Positions 58,275 to 64,000 of a DNA stretch of 64,000 nt are shown in pieces. A model generated the notes under the pieces. It did no database searches, was not told where the DNA came from, and was given only the letters and a program-made list of their open reading frames with translations. How positions within the stretch are numbered: position 1 is the first letter of the stretch; every line of letters starts with the position of its first letter. This DNA comes from Clonostachys chloroleuca (lineage: Eukaryota; Ascomycota; Sordariomycetes; Hypocreales; Bionectriaceae). The DNA lies in NCBI GenBank assembly GCA_037952775.1, contig JBANAY010000004.1, forward strand, positions 6,014,001 to 6,078,000, read 5' to 3'. A program made the translations under genes and the position numbers.

Positions 58275-59983
58275 CTACCAGGCGTCCCGCACATCCTCTC
58301 GAAGACGGTACTTGTGCAGAGGGATAATCATCCAAATTATTGTGCTCAACCCATCCATGCCTCTGCACCACTGCATGATATCGTCGCTTGGATCACCATT
58401 TTCGGCGCTCACAAAAGGTGCCACGAGCCTCGTTTCCATTAGGGTCTGCGTGATAAGCATAGCGTCACCCTTCTTGGTTGAGAGATACCGATCGTATTCT
58501 TTTATCCACCCGCTAATAGTAGGTGCCTCCCAAATATCCCGCACGCATGGAAGGGGTAGCAGACTTAAGGTGCCACAGTTGTACGTTTCATCGTTTCCAA
58601 GGCCGCCAATTCCGTCGAGAAACAGATCTACGACTCCATAAACTGCCATAACCCTGCACTGTTTGTCAGAAGATTTACGAAGAAGGATTTGCGCAGAGAA
58701 TTCGATACAATGATACAATTCTAGAACGGAGCAGATAAAGGGAAATACCGCATGAAAAATGCCTACCTTCTGATAGATTCCCGAAATACCCATTCGTTCT
58801 GACTAGGCCGTAGTTTTGATGATTCGGAGTTCCAGTTGGAATGCGGTAAGAGGCTGCGTAAAATGTTCTAACAATTGGAGTTGATCGAGTTAGTTTCTCT
58901 TGGCTTCCAAAAGAATCGAATATTGTAAAGGAAGGGCGATGCCGATTTCGAACATACCAGTGAAGTCGCGAGTAAGTAGGATACGTCGTTTGTCTCGACT
59001 GTTTCAGGATCATCTGCCTGCAGAAGAAGAAATACTGTTAGACATTGAATAGCTTCAAGCTTTCCCTGAGCGTCTCCATGATAGGCCTAGAGTATGTTAG
59101 TGATGGCGCTTATAAAAACTGATTCTTAAGGTATTATTACCTCTTTCCGTAGCCTTCTTGCCTCCATATAGATCATATCCCAGACATACGATTTATTCGC
59201 CTTGCTATGTGTCTGAAACATCTCTACCAAACCTGCACAGATAGCGAGATTTTTGGGAAGGCATTGATGGCCTCCACGAGCCGCACATCCGGGAGCCAGT
59301 TCCTCGTTTAAATGGCAGGGAGGCTTAATGAAAGGTGGAAGCCGATCGCCTCTGGCCATCATTTTAGGAAAACTGGTCAGCTGGCCCATGACGACCGCAC
59401 TCAGAACACAATCCGTGAGAATTCGTCTTCTTTTGAGGCATACGCGTTTTGAGGCATGCCCTGATGGTATAAGCCGAGTATCTTGGCAGCATTGGGAGGT
59501 GTCTGCAAGAGCGGGAGCAAGTGGTGACGCAGCCGTACTTTGAGGGCTACCGTCAGGCGGTGATTGCTTTTCACCAACAGAAAATGGGTGAGCGAGTTGC
59601 CCAGCGTCTGCCTGACCGAGGCTAGAATTCGGACTCGATAAACTTGTCTGAGGAAAGTCAAACATTTCGGGCTCATCGACCGCGAGTTCCCAACTAAGCG
59701 TGTCCCCCAAAACAGAGTCGAAATGATCAATATACAAGTCCTGATATTGGAGATTGGAGGAAGTATCCATGCTGTCAGCTGAGACATGTGAAAAATCTTG
59801 TCTACTCTGCCCACTTGAAATCGTTCCCGATCTGGAGTACGGCGTCAGACGGTTGGACTCCCAACCATCGTAAATGCACTGCGCGTCCTTCTTGGCGCAT
59901 CGAGCGCAGCTGGGCAAAGATCTGTCGCAACTTAGCTTCGATACTCGGCAGCGATTACAAGACTTCTTGCGAGAGAACGGCAT
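58275..59983 (-). CDS. Zn2Cys6 transcription factor
   Basis: Four exons (59983-59141, 59086-58958, 58867-58767, 58653-58275) give 483 residues. The zinc cluster is C9-X2-C12-X6-C19-X6-C26-X2-C29-X6-C36 (KKSCNRCRVSKLSC). A Ser/Pro/Asp-rich linker follows, then the regulatory domain with NEWVFRESIRRVMAVYGVVDLFLDG and CQ/CVRDIWEAP. The last intron (58766-58654, 113 nt) was chosen because it joins RESIRR to VMAVYGVVD in frame; a nearer TTCTAG acceptor leads to a stop. It diverges from a Gfo/Idh/MocA oxidoreductase over 430 bp, so it is the natural candidate to control that gene. Nuclear location is inferred. Confidence 0.85.
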
Positions 59984-60414
59984 CGTTTCCGAAACTCTTG
60001 CAAAATTCGTGATGTTGATGGACTGGCATTGGATGAAGACATTATGCTTGAGGCCAGGCTGGCTGATGTCTTCGGAGTTCAAGTGGGTCTTCGTGCGAAC
60101 ATTCACCGTCTCTATTCAATTGGTAATCCGATCGAGATGAATCCTCGGAGTTCAAGCGGGTCCTACTCGGACTTCGCCCTCATGCTGAGCCGTGGGACCA
60201 AACGCCATGCGATGTTGAAGATGATTGATTTGTAAGGCTTCGGGCTCTTGGTAATACTTTCGGAGATGGGTAGACTATGGCAGGAGAAAATCCGATCGTC
60301 GATTGAATATAAATACTCAAGTTTGGGAGGAAGGGTGGTGTTCTTGGGCTCGACAGAAGCAATCTACACCATACCAACCCAAGAAAAACATCTCAACTTT
60401 GTTATCCAAAAGAA
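59984..60414. promoter_or_regulatory. Divergent promoter with a repeated CGG-containing 17-bp motif
   Basis: The word CGGAGTTCAAGYGGGTC occurs at 60073-60089 (Y=T) and 60146-60162 (Y=C), same orientation, 73 bp apart. It has a CGG triplet and a downstream GGG, like the half-sites of Zn2Cys6 proteins, and a further CTCGG lies just after the second copy. It may be bound by the divergent regulator, for example in autoregulation; this is inference. Confidence 0.45.
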
Positions 60415-61600
60415 ATGGCGCCGATCCGTGTTGGTATAATCGGTCTGGGCCCCATTAGCAGCCCAGGCTACAAGCCTGGAGAATGGGGCATCCAGCACAT
60501 GAGTGCCATCTTGAAATCACCCCATTACGAGCTTGTTGCTGTGAGCAACTCTACGATCGAGTCTGCCGAGAGGTCTATCAAATCTCATAAGCTTCCGTCG
60601 ACAGTGAAAGCTTATGGCTCGGCCAAAGACATTGCCAGCGATCCGAATGTTGATCTGGTCACTATTGCTGTCCGCATTTCTCACCACTACGAGCTGGTTA
60701 AAGAAGTCCTCCAGCAGAAGAAGAAAGTTTTGATCGAGTTCCCCGCAACGCCCAATGTTGGGCAAACCGAGGAACTCGCTGCTATTGCCAAAAGTCACGG
60801 GATCGAAACAATTATTGGCGCCCAAGGTCGTGCTGATCCAGCTATTAGAAAGCTTAAAGAGCTGGTCGACACCAAAGCTATTGGCGACATTGTCTACAGC
60901 TCATTTTCTGGTCAACTTGTCATGGTTGTCGATGATGGATGGGCGCAATCTCAAACTGGATTCTTAGACCTGAACGCTGGCATTAGCCGTATAAACATCG
61001 CCCTTGGACATCGTGAGATTAATCCCGTTTATCAATATCTGAAAGTTCGACAACTAATATTTCTTTACAGCAATCGATACCTTTATTCATGTTTTGGGCG
61101 GCTTTAAAGACATCCAGGCAACGTTTAAGACTAGTGTAAAGGCTACGAAGCTGTTTGATGATCAAGGCAACGTCGTGGATCCTGCGTACAAGATCACTGC
61201 GCCGGACATGATGCTTCTGCAGGGCGTCCTTGACGGCGGGGCTGTGGCATCATTCAACCTTCGTACTGCACGATCCACCGCTGATGATGTCAGCTTCCGT
61301 TGGACTATTACTGGCACCAAAGGAGAGGTGACTTTCACTAGCGGTCCTGGATTCTTTCAAATGGGCTTCAACGGACCAAAAATTCTCCTTAAGAATTGGG
61401 GCAGCGAGGCTCAAGAAGTCGGCTTCGATGCCAAAGAAGGAGAGTACTACGGTTCTATGAGCCCTCTGGGTTTAAACACTCTTCGACTATATGAAGCATA
61501 TGCCAGGGGAGAGACTGACGGATATTCCAACATTGAACAGACGTTGCGTACTGAGGGAGTTTTGGATAAAATCAAGAAGTCTGCCATTTGGGCCTCATAA
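60415..61600 (+). CDS. Gfo/Idh/MocA-family NAD(P)-dependent oxidoreductase (Gal80-like branch)
   Basis: Two exons (60415-61012, 61071-61600; 58-nt intron) give 375 residues. The N-terminal Rossmann fold starts IRVGIIGLGPISSPGY, and the family EKP-type position reads VLIEFPATPN, where the usual lysine is replaced. The C-terminal domain has GISRINIALGH, DTFIHVLGGFKDIQATF and the late GYSNIEQTLRTEGVLDKI. The GEWGIQHM insertion and sequence style resemble fungal Gal80-like or galactose-dehydrogenase-like proteins. The missing lysine of the EKP motif suggests that it may not be a standard dehydrogenase and could be a sensor or cofactor-binding regulator; this is inference. Its divergent partner is a Zn2Cys6 regulator. 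Confidence 0.85.
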
Positions 61601-62235
61601 AATTCTAGATTGAATAGCGTTTAGTTGACAGAGGCATATACTGGTTAAATGCCGTGGGATTAACCGTCGCCCATAAGGTATTTCTTACTAAGATCAGGCG
61701 AGGAGGATATAGAATCAAGCACATGTCATTGTCCGATTGTAGTAAACAACTTAGCTTCAATCCGCAAATCCTTATTTGAGTGAGCAGAATATCTGAGTGT
61801 TCCGGGTAGGAATAACTAGCTCAAATGCTAATATACGACGGGATTTTTTTCGGGGATAATTTAGATCTATATCTGACTTAGGCTTTAGTTTCTATTAAAA
61901 ATTACAATCTTTAGCCTAACCAAGGAGTAGCTAAAGAAGCTTAATAATATAGAGTAAATTAAAAACCTTACCACTGGGGCGGGAGAAAAACCTAGACTGC
62001 TATAATATTATCAACTGAGCCAACACTGAACCGTGCAAATATGCACTCTCCGAACCCATCCACCATCTGAAATTAAGATCTATAATCATGGAGCACAAGG
62101 GTGACTGATCTATTTTCTTCCCTTCTTAGCGGGCTTAAGGGGCTTCCTGCCCTGGCCCTTATGCACTGAGGCGACACTGTGTATATGTTGGCGATCTTCT
62201 TCTAGAATTTGTATAGGGGTGGGCTGAATATCAAC
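61601..62235. other. AT-rich intergenic with a weak inverted repeat
   Basis: About 630 bases. Within it a 7-bp inverted repeat (TTAGGCT at 61878-61884, AGCCTAA at 61913-61919) lies in a strongly AT-rich stretch, as in decayed repeats. No gene is recognised. Confidence 0.4.
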
Positions 62236-62540
62236 TTACTGGTCGGCCATTGCTCCACTCTGAATAGCATACTCTTCACCGCAGTAAGGGCAAGCTGCGC
62301 GAGTGACGAGATTGGAAACTAGCTCGTCCCCAAAATCACGCTTTGCAAGAGCCTCCGAGTAGTATCGCGCAACAATGGCATCAGCCTCGTCATTGTCAAT
62401 GCTTCGAAGAGCAAGGGCAAGGATTTGCTTTGAAGAGCGGGCCCTAAGATGAGCAACGCCATCAGGTTGGTGAGCCGAGACACCAGACAAGGCGCCATAA
62501 GGCCAGTGGCAACAACAAGAGCAAGAGCAGAGAAATGCAT
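62236..62540 (-). pseudogene. Small secreted-protein candidate with a frame break
   Basis: A signal-peptide-like start (MHFSALALVVATGLMA) begins at 62540. It runs in a different frame from the following well-formed part, SGVSAHQPDGVAHLRARSS..., which ends with CPYCGEEYAIQSGAMADQ near 62236. A 1- or 2-nt shift near 62490, or an unrecognised intron, is needed to join them. A GTAAGT donor follows MADQ, and a basic Lys/Pro-rich coding-like tail lies near 62110-62160, so another exon is likely. No family is recognised; if real, it is a secreted protein of about 100 residues with one CxxC. Confidence 0.4.
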
Positions 62541-63030
62541 GTTGACAGCAAGTAATGAACTCAAGTTGTAATTAGAGAAAGTGAAAAAGGAGAGAAGGAG
62601 GAAATTTTGGTAGCAAACAGTCGGAAAGATGAAATTGACTTATGGAATGATGAGAATATTGGAGGGAGGAGTGTCAGTATTTATATCTGTTTTCTGATCT
62701 GAGTTGCCACTTATTATTTCACTTATTTAGATCCTATGCACGTAAAACCCCGTCTTCGTCAGCTTTGCCTACCCCTATGATGACCTGCCAGTATCAACGG
62801 TCTTATAACGAGCTGGGCCATTGCATGAATCGCACTTATATCTCATATGAAGGCGAGTGTCCAGTGCAGTCCAAACCACACCCTGGTCCGTCCGTTTCAC
62901 ACCCAATAGTATACCTATCTTTGAGCGTAGCAGTTCCACCCAAATCATATACATTTAGTATGCTAAGAGAAGTACATTTCACTACATTGAGGTCAGCTTT
63001 ACAAGAATTACTCATCGCAACAGCAGACGT
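62541..63030. other. Intergenic
   Basis: About 490 bases upstream of the small secreted-protein candidate. No gene is recognised. Confidence 0.4.
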
Positions 63031-63152
63031 GTAGGTCAGCTTCGTAACAATCGCTCGTCATACTGGAAGACAGGTTATTCAGGGCTGCAGCAATCACTCG
63101 TCGCGTCCGAGGACAGGTCGGTCAGGGCTCCAGCAATCGCTCGTCTCGTCAG
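63031..63152 (+). repeat. 43-bp minisatellite, about three units
   Basis: Units at 63031-63073, 63074-63116 and 63117-63152 (the last shortened) share GTCAGSGCTNCAGCAATCRCTCGTC-like sequence; the first two are exactly 43 bp each. Further degenerate copies of CAATCGCTCRTC follow to about 63220. The units are diverged, so the array is old. Confidence 0.6.
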
Positions 63153-63240
63153 TACAGCAATTACTTGTCTGAACAGCTGATGCATGGGTCACGCGATCAC
63201 AACGATCGCTCATTGCGATAACAACCGTAATACCGGCAGA

Positions 63241-63410
63241 CCCATTAGAACAGGCATGACTCGCGACCCTTGTTGCCGTAAGAGTCGAGCTGCCCCGCCA
63301 CGACGGCGGCGATGTTAAGGATCGCGGAGGGCAGGGAGCGCAGCGAGCATGGCGCCCCCGATCTCCTGGCTGGCGGTGACAGCGATCGCTGCGGACCTGA
63401 CCCGGCTGTC
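63241..63410 (-). other. GC-rich island with coding-like, frame-broken sequence
   Basis: A GC-rich patch in AT-rich surroundings. On the minus strand one frame reads AAIAVTASQEIGGAMLAALP and another continues LPSAILNIAAVVAGQLDSYG, as if one hydrophobic protein had been broken by a frameshift. I cannot name the family. Confidence 0.3.
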
Positions 63411-63540
63411 TCTAGTAAATACCCCTTTAAGAGTAGTAGGATCAGGGCCTTGCTAATAATAGGTAAAGTTATATATATCAGCCGCCGAATTTCCCCTGTA
63501 ATCAGGGGCAACACGCTGTCTACAGCTACAACGAGCAATT

Positions 63541-63803
63541 ATAGACCCGGTCTAGCAATTGTTGAGCAGAGGCATCGTGGAACTCATTGAGATTACCTGT
63601 CAGAAAGAGGACCATTTGTCACGAATGCGCCTCTTTTCCCAGATTGGAAGGGCTTTAGGCCCTAAAGGAGCACCTCCGAAAGGCTCGGAGACGGATAATT
63701 TTAGACGAATACAACTACACAAGTCTGCCTATCTACAGTGCGCGATCCAACAGCAGTCTAATGTACTGTTGAGACGGGCGGTCGCTATAGGCCCGGCCTA
63801 GCA
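63541..63803 (+). repeat. Near-palindromic repeats bracketing an 80-codon ORF
   Basis: ATAGACCCGGTCTAGCA (63541-63557) and ATAGGCCCGGCCTAGCA (63787-63803) are direct copies with two transition differences. Each contains a near-palindrome (TAGRCCCGGYCTA). Between them lies an open frame (63559-63801) with no recognisable domain. This could be a decayed small element; no transposase is seen. Confidence 0.35.
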
Positions 63804-64000
63804 GTGCAAATACTTATTTGAGTAATCATAAAAAGTCATTTAATAAAGACTATTCAAGCATAAGGCTACCATTTAAAATCAAGTTATTTCAGATAGCCTT
63901 GCCGCCTTATGTCTCTCTGTGACATTGCGCCAGTTGCCAACACCCCTCACACAATAGTAGATGCCTTCTTAATACGCATAGTACAAGGTAGCCTCGGAGT
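63804..64000. other. AT-rich right edge
   Basis: No gene or repeat is recognised in the last 200 bases. Confidence 0.4.

Noticed and set aside
58640..58690. A 25-nt intron in the Zn2Cys6 gene at 58275-59983
   Set aside because: It fits the phase but is too short for normal splicing; a single 113-nt intron (58766-58654) gives a better protein.
54308..61600. Secondary-metabolite gene cluster
   Set aside because: A P450, an oxidoreductase and regulators are present, but there is no polyketide synthase, peptide synthetase, terpene cyclase or prenyltransferase in the window.
63031..63152. CRISPR-like repeat array
   Set aside because: Units vary along their whole length without constant spacers, there are only about three, and the window is eukaryotic; a minisatellite explains it.

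Overview
The window is nuclear DNA of a filamentous ascomycete (Pezizomycotina; an Aspergillus/Penicillium-like mould is my best guess, not proven). The evidence is many short introns (about 47-140 nt) with GTRNGT donors, CTAAC/CTGAC-like branch sites and YAG acceptors; long AT-rich intergenic stretches; and fungal families (Zn2Cys6 regulators, Dal5-type permeases, glutamic peptidase, fructosyl-amine oxidase). I find about 23 apparently intact genes plus several broken ones. Gene models were built by hand; summed exon lengths were checked for frame.

Region 1 (1-4330): a ring-hydroxylating-oxygenase-like gene that lacks the Rieske iron-sulfur domain, the last exon of an acyl-CoA ligase with a peroxisomal SKL end, and an RNase H-fold gene. 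Region 2 (5088-11585, minus strand): a secreted TNT-fold NADase, a Zn2Cys6 regulator, a decayed serine racemase/threonine dehydratase, and an intact RidA enamine/imine deaminase, the usual partner of such a dehydratase. Region 3 (12818-15118): glutaminyl-tRNA synthetase with an apparent 8-nt microexon.

Region 4 (15223-28668) looks like a nitrogen-salvage block: a broken amino-acid permease, two Dal5-type anion/allantoate permeases, a fused 5-oxoprolinase/hydantoinase and a glyoxalase-fold protein. GATA-factor sites lie in the promoter shared by permease and oxoprolinase. Region 5 (29812-38888, minus): a SET-domain gene with a frameshift, a sugar transporter with a GC-AG intron and CreA-like promoter sites, acetate kinase and an F-box-like protein, followed by about 3 kb without a recognisable gene.

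Region 6 (41852-53814): a methionine-type amino-acid permease, a secreted glutamic peptidase, an UNC93/DUF895 transporter divergent from a fructosyl-amine oxidase, and a Zn2Cys6 regulator; together they could release, import and oxidise glycated amino acids. Region 7 (54308-61600): a P450, an AlaX-type tRNA-editing protein, and a Zn2Cys6 regulator divergent from a Gfo/Idh/MocA oxidoreductase over a promoter with a repeated 17-bp CGG motif. Region 8 (61601-64000) is decayed, with a small secreted-protein candidate, a 43-bp minisatellite and near-palindromic repeats. No tRNA, rRNA, CRISPR or intact transposon was seen.
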